Virus record (IMG/VR): IMGVR_UViG_3300044640_001993
Location: 1 to 62,397 of that record
DNA: 62,397 nucleotides
Strand: one strand, 5' to 3'
Origin: a virus
The notes beneath the pieces are model-generated. The model worked only from the letters and a program-made list of their open reading frames with translations. It was not told the DNA's origin and did not search any database. Positions 46,102 to 56,500 of the stretch are shown here, in pieces (positions within the stretch are counted from its first letter, which is position 1; each line of letters starts with the position of its first letter). The translations under genes and the position numbers were made by a program.

Positions 46102-47220
46102 ATGTCTAATTACTCAGTCGGTCTACCTTTGTCCCCTTACTCTCAAAAGTTTGGCTATGAATCTGACGCTAGATATAAGTGTGAGCAAAGAAGAGCATTA
46201 GTCCTTATAAAACAACAGAGAAGAATTATAAAAGAGGCTACAGTTTATGAACAAAGCTACGTTTCTAGTGACAATAAAACTGTTTTACATTTTAGAGATT
46301 TTTTAATAGCTGAAGCTGCGGCTGCTTTTGTGTTTAATACACAGTTTGCTTCTATTAACCAAAACATACTAACTAGCCATGCGACAAAGGTATGGTCTAA
46401 CTTTAGCTTTGATGATATGTGGTCTTATATTCCTCCAGACCCTAAATTGGTGGAGAGTCCCCCTAAGTATTGGGGAGAGTTAGGCACTTTAGCTAACTAC
46501 TCTCTTTGGGTTGACCAGTCGGCTTCTTTGCCAGAAGTTATGCAGAAAGTCTTAAAGCTTTTATGGGGTTTAGTAGGAAGCTCTTTCCAAAAGACTCCAA
46601 GAGAGAGGTTTGACAGTTTATTAACTTCTCTAAAGGTGGATAGAGAGTTCTTAAATTTTATAGAGACTAAGGCTACCTCTATCTTTTTTCTTTTACCAGA
46701 AGACTCTAACTATTACGTCTTGCAAGCTGCTAGAAGAAAGATGTTGTCTGCAACTAACTTTAACTCTCTTACACAAAGAGTATTATTAGGAGAGTACGAT
46801 AGTAATAGCTTTGAGTTGTTAACTCCTCTTTTATCAAATAACGAACAGCAAAAGCTTTCTAAAGTGTTACTTAATTCTTTAGAGTTCTTAAAGCCTGGGG
46901 GTATAAATTTAGTGTGTCAGGCTTTTATAGTTGAAGCCTACTTGGAAGCGGCGTTTTACCTATCAGGGCTGGAAGCTAGTGTTTTACTAACTCCCCTAGC
47001 CACCTTTCAAAATAGTAGTATTTATATTCTCCACACTTTAAGGATAGCTGAGTATCTTTCTTTAGCTTATGATGCGTACTATTTACTTAACACGCTTTCT
47101 GTTAGACAAGAGTTAGAGTCTAAACTAACAAAACTTACACAGCAGATTTTAGCTTGGTTAAGCTTCAGTAATCTTTCAGTTACACAGTCATCACAATACC
47201 GCTTTGATAACTTACTATAA
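46102..47220 (+). CDS. Hypothetical helical tail protein
   Basis: A 372-residue helical protein (many Leu and Ser, aromatic N-terminus), two bases after the previous gene and two before the next. No family recognised. Context within the baseplate operon suggests a structural role. Confidence 0.6.
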   Translation: MSNYSVGLPLSPYSQKFGYESDARYKCEQRRALVLIKQQRRIIKEATVYEQSYVSSDNKTVLHFRDFLIAEAAAAFVFNTQFASINQNILTSHATKVWSNFSFDDMWSYIPPDPKLVESPPKYWGELGTLANYSLWVDQSASLPEVMQKVLKLLWGLVGSSFQKTPRERFDSLLTSLKVDREFLNFIETKATSIFFLLPEDSNYYVLQAARRKMLSATNFNSLTQRVLLGEYDSNSFELLTPLLSNNEQQKLSKVLLNSLEFLKPGGINLVCQAFIVEAYLEAAFYLSGLEASVLLTPLATFQNSSIYILHTLRIAEYLSLAYDAYYLLNTLSVRQELESKLTKLTQQILAWLSFSNLSVTQSSQYRFDNLL

Positions 47221-47222
47221 TT

Positions 47223-48830
47223 ATGCCCGCAGCCACCTTTGACCCTTCTGTAACTACTACTTCTACCACACAACAAGAACTAATTTCAAGTTTAAAATCT
47301 GCCCGCACAAATCAAGTAGGATTACTAAAAAGTGTTGTTCCTACCGCACAGAAAGTTCCTGATGTCTCTCATGAAGTCTTTCAAAATCAAGCTTTAGCAA
47401 GCATAATTGGGAGTAAATCAGAAGCTAGTTATAGTGCTTTAGGAATAGCTACTTTAAGTAAAGACTTTCATGTAGACGGTGAGTTTCAAGCTCTTATAGA
47501 CTGGCTAAAAAGTTTCTCTAGTGATGATCATCTAACAACTCTAAGTTATCTAGAAAAGTATAAGCAGGACTTAGAGCTGTCTTTTGAATCTTGGGCTACC
47601 TGGCAGAAGTCTAGAACATGGGCTTATGGCGGAGGTCATTCTTATACTAAGTCTACTTCTGTCCGCCAAGACGAAGCTCATAGTATGCGATTTAATAGCG
47701 GGACAGTATTAGATTTTTATAGTCCCTCTATTTATAGCCGTTGTGAAGATTTTACGGTTCAAGGTCGAAACTACTTTCTTTCAAGTGACATTCACCGACG
47801 ATCCAGTTTATATAGCTGGAGCAGAGCTGAAAAGCTGTCAGTCTCCCAAAGTAAAACTAACATAAATTACGCTACGACAGCTTCCTACAACTACGGGGCT
47901 AATAGTTATAGAGTATCTAACTCTCTTTTAGAACAGGCTGATAAGGCTAAGATTCAAGTTCAGAATGAGCTTAGTTTACTGGCAGGGCAGTTTAACTCTC
48001 TTATAGAAGATAACTGGGTTGTTAGAGCAGGTAAGTTAGTATGGCAGCAAAGTACAGACAGCTCTTATTTAGTTTCTAACAAGAGTGTGTTTATTACCGC
48101 TAAGGAAGAAAATCATCTTAGTAGTGCCGGAGAAACCAATATGGTAGCTGGAACAAGTATGCACTTGTCTAGTGGACTTTCTACAAATGTTTCTTCAAAA
48201 GGCGTTCTATCTTTAAGCGGCTCTATTGTCCGTATTGGTTCAGGTAGCTTTGCTAGACCTGTTTTAGATTTAGATAGTAATAAGATATTAGGCAGTAGTA
48301 GTCTTCTGACTAGTTCTGGTATAAGCAGCTTGAGTTCTAACGGCATTATAAGTGCTGCTGGTATTAGTGTTAGTTCTAGCTCAATCACAAAAGTTGCTAC
48401 TAGTGCTATAAAGCAAGCTGGTATATCAGAGTTATCTAGCTTTTTACCGGAAGGTGTATCAACTAGTTTGGGTTCAGTAGCAAAATCTGCTCTGACAGAT
48501 ATTGTGGGGAAAGGAAAGTCTTCTTTAGACTTATCAGACTCAGGACTTGGAAAAGTAGACTTTGGTTCTTCTAGTAAACTAGCCACAGAAGTAGCTTCTT
48601 CTGTTGTTAGCGGTGACTTTACGCCATTAAAAAAGAAACTATACGCGGCTGGGCAAAAGCGTATTGCAGACCAGATTGGTAAGTTATTTGGCTCTAGCAG
48701 TTCTAAGCCCCCTTTACCTTCTGCTCCTACAACAGAAACTGTACCAGAAGCACAAGAGCTTATAGAATACTCTACAATCTCTCTTCCTGATTTAACTACA
48801 AGCACAAGTAATGGATGGTGGACTGAGTGA
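47223..48830 (+). CDS. Putative spike/beta-helix tail protein
   Basis: A 535-residue protein. After a helical N-terminus, residues 140-350 contain short Ser/Gly-rich repeating strands (SNKSVFITAKEENHLSSAGETNMVAGTSMHLSSG, then GVLSLSGSIVRIGS), as in beta-helical spike shafts (gp5 C-terminal, VgrG). The C-terminus is Ser/Lys/Pro-rich. It may be the membrane-puncturing needle or a spike partner; direct interaction with the PAAR tip is inference. Confidence 0.55.
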   Translation: MPAATFDPSVTTTSTTQQELISSLKSARTNQVGLLKSVVPTAQKVPDVSHEVFQNQALASIIGSKSEASYSALGIATLSKDFHVDGEFQALIDWLKSFSSDDHLTTLSYLEKYKQDLELSFESWATWQKSRTWAYGGGHSYTKSTSVRQDEAHSMRFNSGTVLDFYSPSIYSRCEDFTVQGRNYFLSSDIHRRSSLYSWSRAEKLSVSQSKTNINYATTASYNYGANSYRVSNSLLEQADKAKIQVQNELSLLAGQFNSLIEDNWVVRAGKLVWQQSTDSSYLVSNKSVFITAKEENHLSSAGETNMVAGTSMHLSSGLSTNVSSKGVLSLSGSIVRIGSGSFARPVLDLDSNKILGSSSLLTSSGISSLSSNGIISAAGISVSSSSITKVATSAIKQAGISELSSFLPEGVSTSLGSVAKSALTDIVGKGKSSLDLSDSGLGKVDFGSSSKLATEVASSVVSGDFTPLKKKLYAAGQKRIADQIGKLFGSSSSKPPLPSAPTTETVPEAQELIEYSTISLPDLTTSTSNGWWTE

Positions 48831-49444
48831 TAAACTTTGAACCTGCTAGTGTAATACTTACAAAAAAACAGTCAAAGCCTGAGTTTGACTTTTATGTGAC
48901 TCAAGTGGAGGAAGGCTACATTTTAGTTGCACCAACTACAGATAACATATTATCTGAAGGACAAATACTAAAAGTTGGTGCTGTGACTGCGCTGCTTACC
49001 TCTTTTAAGGAATCTAGCGGAGTTGCTAAAGTGATTAGTGGTCTGGAAGAAATATCTGTTTTTGATAGAGGAACTGTTGAGAGGTTTGCTTACCTTGAGG
49101 AACCAAACTACAAGATAATATCTCCTATCACATCTTCTGTAGGTGTCCTTTCAGTAATATGCTCTATACCTTCTTTTCATAAAGCGGGTAGGTTAGGCTG
49201 GTCTATTTACAGGGAGGGGTCTTTATTAGCTATTGGTAATGATTATCCTGATAGAGGAGTAATAAAGCTTAACGGTGCTGGAGTATGGCTAGAAGGCTCT
49301 TATACTTTACAAGTCAGTCTTTACGAAGAAAATAGTTTATCAATACTGAGGTCAAAATCTAAAAGCATTGTATTAACTTCAGATACTCAATACATTGGTA
49401 TTGGTAACACTCATGATTTAGAACCTAAACTGATTTTAGTATGA
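48827..49444 (+). CDS. Hypothetical baseplate protein
   Basis: A 205-residue beta-rich protein starting with GTG in a GTGA overlap with the previous stop. Its stop overlaps the next start (ATGA). Unrecognised; the strict coupling with gp25-like and J-like genes marks it as a baseplate component. Confidence 0.6.
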   Translation: MINFEPASVILTKKQSKPEFDFYVTQVEEGYILVAPTTDNILSEGQILKVGAVTALLTSFKESSGVAKVISGLEEISVFDRGTVERFAYLEEPNYKIISPITSSVGVLSVICSIPSFHKAGRLGWSIYREGSLLAIGNDYPDRGVIKLNGAGVWLEGSYTLQVSLYEENSLSILRSKSKSIVLTSDTQYIGIGNTHDLEPKLILV

Positions 49445-49800
49445 AAGATTTAATCTTTACAAAGCAAGGAGATTTAAAGCTTCAGTGGATAGAAGGCGCG
49501 GAAGTTTTATCAAAGTCTGTAAAAAGAAGACTAGCTACTAATCCTTCCTCTTACGCCCGAGTAGTTAGAACTGAAACAGGTACTCAAGAGATAGGAACTA
49601 CTTTTGGCAGTACCTTAAATCAGTATATTGCTTATCCAGATAGTGAGTTTAATCAATCTGATATCAGTGAGATAATAGCTGAATCTCTAAAAGAAGACTC
49701 TAGAATTAGCCTTAGAGGTGTAAGTGTCCAAGATACAAACATAGAGGTTGTTTTTACTCCTTCAGACTCTCAAGATGTTTTAGTAGCAAGTATAAATTAA
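49441..49800 (+). CDS. Baseplate wedge protein, gpW/gp25-like
   Basis: A 119-residue protein with size, order and pattern of the gp25/gpW family: MKDLIFTKQGDLKLQWIEG, the middle TTFGSTLNQYIAYP, and C-terminal ISLRGVSVQDTNIEVVFTPSD. These proteins join wedges to the sheath. It is followed with no gap (TAA ATG) by the baseplate J-like gene, as in P2, T4-like and type VI clusters. Confidence 0.8.
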   Translation: MKDLIFTKQGDLKLQWIEGAEVLSKSVKRRLATNPSSYARVVRTETGTQEIGTTFGSTLNQYIAYPDSEFNQSDISEIIAESLKEDSRISLRGVSVQDTNIEVVFTPSDSQDVLVASIN

Positions 49801-50877
49801 ATGTTTAAACCAAGAACTATAGAAGAAGCTCAAACAGATTACTTAGCTGCTCTTAGCGAAGCTGGCAATGCTGTAGATATTGACCTCTCTCCTACCTCTC
49901 CTCTTTATGTTTTAGCACGGGCTAACGCTTCTATTATTAGTTTGCAAGAGCTCCGTTTAAGTAGTGTTTTATTAGCTAATAATGTTCTCGCTGCTAGTAG
50001 TGCAGAGCTTGATGAATTGGCTCTAAGTATTGTGGAAAGGGGGGAAGCTACCTATTCAACAGGTTATGTTTTCATTCCGCCTACTAGTTCACAAATTACT
50101 CTTCCAGTAGGGACTATCTTTACTGAATTAGCTTCTGGGCTTCAAGTTGTATCTCAAGAATCTAAAGTATCCTCTACCCTTGTTGGTACGACTGTGTTAG
50201 TACAGGCAGCTAGTAGAGGTTCAGTTTATAATATCTTGGCTGGGACAAGGCTATTTAGCCAGAGTTACCCAGAGATTAATTTTATTGTTGCTTCTACCAA
50301 GCTACCAAATGGAAAATACGAAGGTAGTTTAGTAGGAGGTAGAGATAGCGAGACAGATTCTTCTTTAAGAGAAAGACTATTGAGTAGATTAGTTTCTGTT
50401 AACCAACCAGCTTCTAAGAACTTTCTTCGTCGGGAGTTATTAGCTTATCCAGGAGTTTCAAGAGCCTACGTTAAAACAAGAGCTGGCGGAATTGTGGAAG
50501 TCTGGGTTAACACTGTTGAAGGTTTTACTTCTGAAGAACTTATTTCTTTGAGAGACTATGTGCTACCTCTAATCCCTGCGGGTATTATTCTTGCTTTAAA
50601 CACGGCTAGAATAAAATCCTTTCCCCTCTCTTTAAAGGTTGTACCTTTTACTTCTTCTCTTGCTGACTTAACTTCTCTGACTTTACAGATATCTTCTACC
50701 GTTAAAAGTTTTGTCAGCTCTTTAGATATAGCTGACTCTGTTCCTTTAAGCCGGGTTGAGCAGCTTGTAAAACCTCTTGTGCAAAGCGTTAAGGTTGTTA
50801 GTCCTTTAGCTGACGTAACGGCAGAGTTAGACCAGATACTTATTCTTTCTTCTCTTGATATCTCTTATCCTGCTTAG
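49801..50877 (+). CDS. Baseplate assembly protein J-like (gp6-like)
   Basis: A 358-residue protein with the P2 gpJ / T4 gp6-type signature: IDLSPTSPLYVLARANASIISLQELRL near the N-terminus, GGRDSETDSSLRERLLSRLVS, and YPGVSRAYVKTRAGGIVEVWVN, then AGIILAL. Together with gp25-like protein it forms the core wedge of the baseplate. Confidence is high from motif order and neighbour. Confidence 0.85.
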   Translation: MFKPRTIEEAQTDYLAALSEAGNAVDIDLSPTSPLYVLARANASIISLQELRLSSVLLANNVLAASSAELDELALSIVERGEATYSTGYVFIPPTSSQITLPVGTIFTELASGLQVVSQESKVSSTLVGTTVLVQAASRGSVYNILAGTRLFSQSYPEINFIVASTKLPNGKYEGSLVGGRDSETDSSLRERLLSRLVSVNQPASKNFLRRELLAYPGVSRAYVKTRAGGIVEVWVNTVEGFTSEELISLRDYVLPLIPAGIILALNTARIKSFPLSLKVVPFTSSLADLTSLTLQISSTVKSFVSSLDIADSVPLSRVEQLVKPLVQSVKVVSPLADVTAELDQILILSSLDISYPA

Positions 50878-50880
50878 ATT

Positions 50881-53079
50881 ATGCACCCACTAATACCTGT
50901 TTGGTTTTTTAGCCAGCAACCACTCACAAACTTTATTAACAGATTTAACTTAAGTGGTAGCTCTCTGACTTCTGAAACTACAGAAGATTATAGAGATATA
51001 TCTTTATCACCCACCTCTGCAGGAAATGAGTATCTTTTATCTGTAGCCAGTCACAACCAAAAATTTAAAGTAAGTCATTCTGTTCTTTTATCCTCTTCTT
51101 TAAGTCTTTCTTCTACTATTCCTATAAATAGTTATATAGTTACTAAACATGGTCAGGAGGAGCAACGGCAGGCTAATTTTCCTAATCTTGCTTATCTTTC
51201 TAATTCTTCTAGTCTGGTTAACTATACAGGACGGAAAGACACCACGATTCATTTACCTAATGAGCCTGTCACCTTTCAGCATCTACAAAAGAACTACTTA
51301 ATTCCTAATTATTCAAATGGTGTACTATCTGTAGAAAGTATTACTTCTAATGTAAGAACTCTTAAGTCTGCTGCATGGGGGCTTTTTTTAAGTTGCTCTA
51401 TTAATTCTACAGAGTTAGTTATAGCCCAACTACGAGAATTAATTAGAATTGCGATCGCCAAGAATCTATTAGACAATAGTACAGGACAGTTGTTAGCGTC
51501 TAAAGAAGACTTCTGGGGGTTTGCTTCTTTAAGTGTTGATGACATATCTGTTACAGTAAATATTGAAGATAATGCTCTACTAGGCTACGCTGTTGTTCAC
51601 GCTCTTCACTACTTAAGCGATTTAAGCTATTTAGATAATACGCTTGGTAGTTTTTTAAAAGATTGTATAGAACTAGCTAGAGGCTTTGCTTATTGTTGTG
51701 CTGAGTCTGTTAGTAAAGTAAGTGGTTGGTGCGCTGGTACTCATGAAGAAGGTTACTATGACTTCTTTTCTTTATCTTTAACTTCTAGTTTTCTTTCTTC
51801 CTTATTTTTTAATTCTTTTTTATTATTAGAATACGACAGCTTCATACATGAACAGGCAGCAAGACTATACCTTGCTATAGCAGGCTCGCCGGCTAATTTA
51901 GAAGATAGTTACTATGAGTTATTTGCAAGCTACAATTTACTTAAAGCTCTAAGCTACAGGCTTTGGTGGCTTAAAGAGTTTTCTAGTGCTAATTGGATTC
52001 AAGAGTTTCTGGTCTATAACACTTTAAGAGTAAGCTTAACTGACTCTGATTATCTAGTAGCTGCTTTAAGATATTCTTTGCCAAACTCTCCAGCTTGGGT
52101 TACAGAACTTCTAACTATTAATCAAGAAGCCTATAGACTTAATACTTCTACTAATCTAAGAATAGATCTATTAGCCCCTCTAGCCTGTGCAGGGTATAAC
52201 TACTCTTTAGTAGCTAATAGTGTATTTGAAACTTTTGCTTACTCTGCTCAGGCTTACACTGCCTTCGCAAGAGAAGAATTAATTAGAATGTTGCCAGAAG
52301 GTAGTGAGTGGAGTCTATCTGAGTTAGAAGGAGATAGAACTTCTATTATTGGAGGTTTGTTATACGCTTACTCAAAAACCTACTTTGTCTGGTTTCTGAG
52401 ATATAGTTTAATGAGACTACCTCTTCTTAAGAGCAGCGGGTTTTTGTTAAGAAACCTTCTGAAGTTGTTATTTCCTCTAGCTGTTAATCTGTCGGAGTCT
52501 ATTAGCAAAGAGATAATAAGCATCCTATTTCTACACCCTGAACTGAGCATACAAGCAAAACTTACTTCCTTACTTCGTACAGAATTTGAAAGGATTTATC
52601 AAGAACCTGCTCCATTTTCTGCTTTTGATAGTTTTGAGTCTAATACTTATACTTCTGAAGAACAAGAATTTAACAATAACTATTTAGAAGAATTACAGTA
52701 CAAAGCGATCGCCTATAACTGGCAAGAGGTGGAAAAAGCTAACCAGGGGCAGTATGGAGAGTTAACTACTATTTACCAACAGTTAACTCTAAGACCAACA
52801 CCAGGATTTCCTTACTCTACAGATAATGCTCAGAGAATAATAAGCGGTGATAAATACGTAGAACCGCTGGAAGAGTATCTACCCACAGTTAAACTAAAAA
52901 CTTTTAGTCAAGTGCCTAGTGGTTTAACCAGTATATTAGGATGGGTAGCTCCTGTTGGTGTTAGTTACTTAATTGCGGGCGAACTAAACACTAGACCAGA
53001 AAGAGTCTTTTCTATAAAAGCTAATTTAGGTTCTTATACACTAAACATTTTCTCTCGTGACTTTCGTTTTTTAGCTTAA
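50881..53079 (+). CDS. Hypothetical large protein at the tail protein I position
   Basis: A 732-residue protein encoded directly after the J-like gene, where P2 has gpI. It is too long for gpI, and its sequence is mostly helical with aromatic and Cys-containing segments (LSVDDISVTVNIEDNALLGYAVVHALHYLSD, GFAYCCAESVSKVSGWCAG). The repeated helix pairs with conserved aromatics resemble an alpha/alpha toroid, but this is only an impression. It may be a wedge protein with an enzymatic or binding domain. Confidence 0.55.
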   Translation: MHPLIPVWFFSQQPLTNFINRFNLSGSSLTSETTEDYRDISLSPTSAGNEYLLSVASHNQKFKVSHSVLLSSSLSLSSTIPINSYIVTKHGQEEQRQANFPNLAYLSNSSSLVNYTGRKDTTIHLPNEPVTFQHLQKNYLIPNYSNGVLSVESITSNVRTLKSAAWGLFLSCSINSTELVIAQLRELIRIAIAKNLLDNSTGQLLASKEDFWGFASLSVDDISVTVNIEDNALLGYAVVHALHYLSDLSYLDNTLGSFLKDCIELARGFAYCCAESVSKVSGWCAGTHEEGYYDFFSLSLTSSFLSSLFFNSFLLLEYDSFIHEQAARLYLAIAGSPANLEDSYYELFASYNLLKALSYRLWWLKEFSSANWIQEFLVYNTLRVSLTDSDYLVAALRYSLPNSPAWVTELLTINQEAYRLNTSTNLRIDLLAPLACAGYNYSLVANSVFETFAYSAQAYTAFAREELIRMLPEGSEWSLSELEGDRTSIIGGLLYAYSKTYFVWFLRYSLMRLPLLKSSGFLLRNLLKLLFPLAVNLSESISKEIISILFLHPELSIQAKLTSLLRTEFERIYQEPAPFSAFDSFESNTYTSEEQEFNNNYLEELQYKAIAYNWQEVEKANQGQYGELTTIYQQLTLRPTPGFPYSTDNAQRIISGDKYVEPLEEYLPTVKLKTFSQVPSGLTSILGWVAPVGVSYLIAGELNTRPERVFSIKANLGSYTLNIFSRDFRFLA

Positions 53080-53099
53080 CTAAATTGATATAATTGGTT

Positions 53100-53114
53100 T
53101 ACGTTGGATTAGTT
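53100..53114 (+). promoter_or_regulatory. Candidate late promoter motif before the 53127 gene
   Basis: TTACGTTGGATTAGTT-like sequence, a shorter match to TAAGTTGGGTTTAGTT, lies 27 bases before the next ATG. Confidence 0.3.
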
Positions 53115-53126
53115 ATATAAAAGTAT

Positions 53127-53525
53127 ATGCTTTCACCATCACTATCTCTGGCATATTTAAAGTTAATTCTTCTAGGTGGTACTGTCACAGTGGGCGGTAC
53201 TACATCTTCTGTACCAACTGGAAGTAGATATATCTCTTTTCATCAGAATGCCCCTACTACAAATTCTGCCGAGCTAGTTTCTCGCCAATTACTCTTATTT
53301 ACCATTGATGAGTCTTTAAATATTGCTGTTAACACAAATACAATAACTTTTCCTAGTTTTAATGCGGATTTAAGCAGTCTGTATTGTTCTCTGTGGTCTA
53401 CTATAACTAGTGGAAGTTTAATTGCGTATACAAAAGTGAGTATATCTCCTTTAGCGTTTAGCTCTAACAGTTTAGTTATCCAACCTCAGATGTTTGTTAT
53501 TGAACCTAGTATGTGTAGTAATTAA
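53127..53525 (+). CDS. Small beta-rich hypothetical protein
   Basis: A 132-residue protein with Ser/Thr-rich beta segments and a short hydrophobic N-terminus. No family recognised. Its stop overlaps the terminase start (TAATG), linking the two genes. Confidence 0.55.
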   Translation: MLSPSLSLAYLKLILLGGTVTVGGTTSSVPTGSRYISFHQNAPTTNSAELVSRQLLLFTIDESLNIAVNTNTITFPSFNADLSSLYCSLWSTITSGSLIAYTKVSISPLAFSSNSLVIQPQMFVIEPSMCSN

Positions 53526-56500
53526 TGGCTATTATAGGAAGTGGATTAGACGTAGAAGATTTTCTAGGCTCATTAATTGATACTATCAATAATGAGCTTG
53601 GTCATAGCGACGCGGCTAATAATATTGTTGATTTTTTAAATAAAGAAATAGACCGAGAAGCGTGGGGCGTTAAGGAAATACACCGTAGGCAATGGTTAGT
53701 TTTAAAGACTTTTTATGGCTTAGAACTAGAGCCAGAAGATATAGAAATTCTTGAGGCTTGGTACGCCCTAGATCGAACTTCTATTAATCCAGAATTTTAT
53801 GAAGTAGGAAAGCAAAACCAGTCTCTGTGTATTGAAGCTGGCAGAAGAGGTGGAAAATGTATAACTTTAGACACCTTAATACCTACTAGCCAAGGATTTA
53901 TAGAAGCTAAAGAACTGAAGCTTGATCCAACAGTTGAGTGGCAATCAGTAGACTTTAAGGTAGCTCTACCTGATGGAGTTACTAGTAAGGCTGACCGCCG
54001 GTTTTATAATGGCTTTGCTAGGGTTAAGAGAATAAAAACTTTTAATGGTTATTCTATAGGAGCCACGGATAACCACCGAATTAAAATTTTAGACAAGTCT
54101 GGTCTAATTAGGTGGGAGTACATGGATAACCTAAAAATTGGAGATGTGGTTTGCATAGAGCGTAACTCTAATCTATGGGCAGAGCAGTATCAAGAAGTCT
54201 CCTCTTATTTTGAAAAAGCAAAAAGAGATAGTCCTCTTGTGAGGTTACAAAGCGGCGGTTCTCCCACACTCTTTGATGAGAACTACGGCTATCTCTTGGG
54301 TTTATTGTGTGGAGACGGTTCTTGGACAAGTGATAATCTTGTTCTAACAGGTTTAAAAAGTGACCTAGAGGTCTATGTTCCTTTCATCAGAAAGACTTTT
54401 GTGGAGGCTGACTTAGACTATCAATACTCAGTAAGTAGGTCTGTTCCTAACCTTAGAATAGGAAGTGTTATTAATAAAAGATTCTTTGAGCACTTAGGAT
54501 TTAGCAGCAAAGATAGAGATTCTAAAAGAGTTCCTTGGATAATAATGAAGTCTCCAAAAAAAGTTGTAGCTTCTTTCTTGTCCGGTCTGTTTGATACTGA
54601 TGGAACAGTCAGTTCTAAAGATGTGAGTTTTTCTACATCTTCTAAAAAGCTGGCTCAGGAAGTACAGATTTTGCTTCTTAATTTTGGCATAGTGAGCAGA
54701 ATAAATTCTAGTTTTGTTAAAGAAAAAGAGTATTACGTACTCACAACTAGTGGTTTAAAATCTAGGATAATTTTCTCCAAAGAAATTGGATTTAGACTAC
54801 CTCGTAAACAGGATAAGCTTTTGGCTACCTTAGATAAAAGCAAAGAAGGAGGTACTCTTGAGTCTATTCCTAATCAGATTGACTGGCTAAAAAGACTTCT
54901 AAATTGTCTACCGGCTAATTCAAGAGGAGAAGAGTTACGTTCTGATGTAACTAAAAAGTTCTGTGGCAGGGCTAAATCTAAGCTACCTTACCGCACAGAG
55001 TTTAAACGTATAGTAGGAAATGTACTTAAACCAAGTTCTGGTGAAGAGCTAACTTACTCAAGAGTTAAGAATTTATTAGAGTGGATAAGCGTTCACTCCG
55101 AGATAAACTTCGATAAGGAAGCTGTACACCACTTTGTTGATTTAATACAAAAGGATTACTTCTTTAATAAAATCACCTCTATCGAGGATAGCAAGGAAGA
55201 AACTCTAGACATTGGCGTGCCAGAGCATCACTGTTACACAGCTAACGGGTTTACTAGTCATAATAGCTGGGCTGCTTCAATTATAGTTGCTTATGAGTTT
55301 TACAGACTTTGTATGATGAAGAGTCCTCAAAAGCATTACAATATAGCCTCTTCGACTCCAATAGCTATTTATTGTATAGCTACCAGTGCCACTCAGACTA
55401 AGAGAACAATCTTTGGTCAAGCTAAAGCTCTATTAGAGTACATACCTTCTATAAAAAGATTAATAGACCAAAAAAAGATAATAGTAGGAGAAGAAGAAGT
55501 TAAGTATCCTGATAAGCTGCTGCACATCTACAGTGGTAACTCTAACTCTGCATCTCAAGTTGGTTCCTCTGTTATTCTCTTAGCGATGGACGAAGTAGCC
55601 AGGTTTGATGAGGACGGTCATGCTGAAGATGAAAGTAACGCTCTTAAACTCTGGTCTAACATTGGTATCTCTGGAGTAACTTTTGGTAGTGACGCTAAAA
55701 GAATAGCTATATCTTCTGCTTGGTGTGATGGGGATGCTATTCAAGTTTTATATAACAAGAGCAAGACGAGTAATGGACGTGTAGGATTTAGGTTACGCGC
55801 TTGGGATTTAAACCCTGTTCACGCGGCTAGAGACAACCCAATTATACAAGCTGAGTACGATGATGACCCTCGTAAGGCTGCTCTTGAGTTTGAAGGAGTC
55901 CGGTTTAATAAAGCATACAGTTTCTTTAACGGCATAGAAGTAGAAAGAGCCTTTACGGGTAATAGTGTCCTACGAGCTACTGTAATGCCTCCTGCTGAGG
56001 ATAACCTAGTCAGACTATCTGTAACTGACATTAGACCTTACAGACAGGTTACTGTAATGCACCTTGACCCAGCTTTTGTGAGAGATGCCTATGCGATCGC
56101 TTTTGGGCATCGTGAGCAACGCAAAGACCAGAAGATTGCTGTGATAGATGCTCTACTAGCCTGGGAACCAGATATTGGTCAGCAGGTAGGTATTAGTAAC
56201 GTTTACCAAACTATCTACCAAATTCATCAAAGTCGTCCTCTTAGTAAGATAACTAGTGACCATTACAATCCAGAGACTATTCAAAGGTTGAAAGGCACAG
56301 GACTAAACGCCAGCATTATGACTTTCTCCGCAGGTAAGCAGTTAGAGATTTATGACTTTACCAGAAAGCTGCTGCATGAAGATAGATTAATCTTTCCAAA
56401 GGACTCTCAGTGGAGTAGCAAACTTAAAGAGGAATTGTTCGGGATTCAGCTTATTAAAGGGCGTAAAATTGACCATAGAAAGGATAGCAGCAAAGATTTA

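Noticed and set aside
48113-48805. 230-residue open frame on the minus strand opposite the 47223-48830 gene
   Set aside because: It mirrors a Ser-rich coding region; the composition (Pro, Leu, Glu alternation) is that of an antisense shadow, with no Shine-Dalgarno and no family match.
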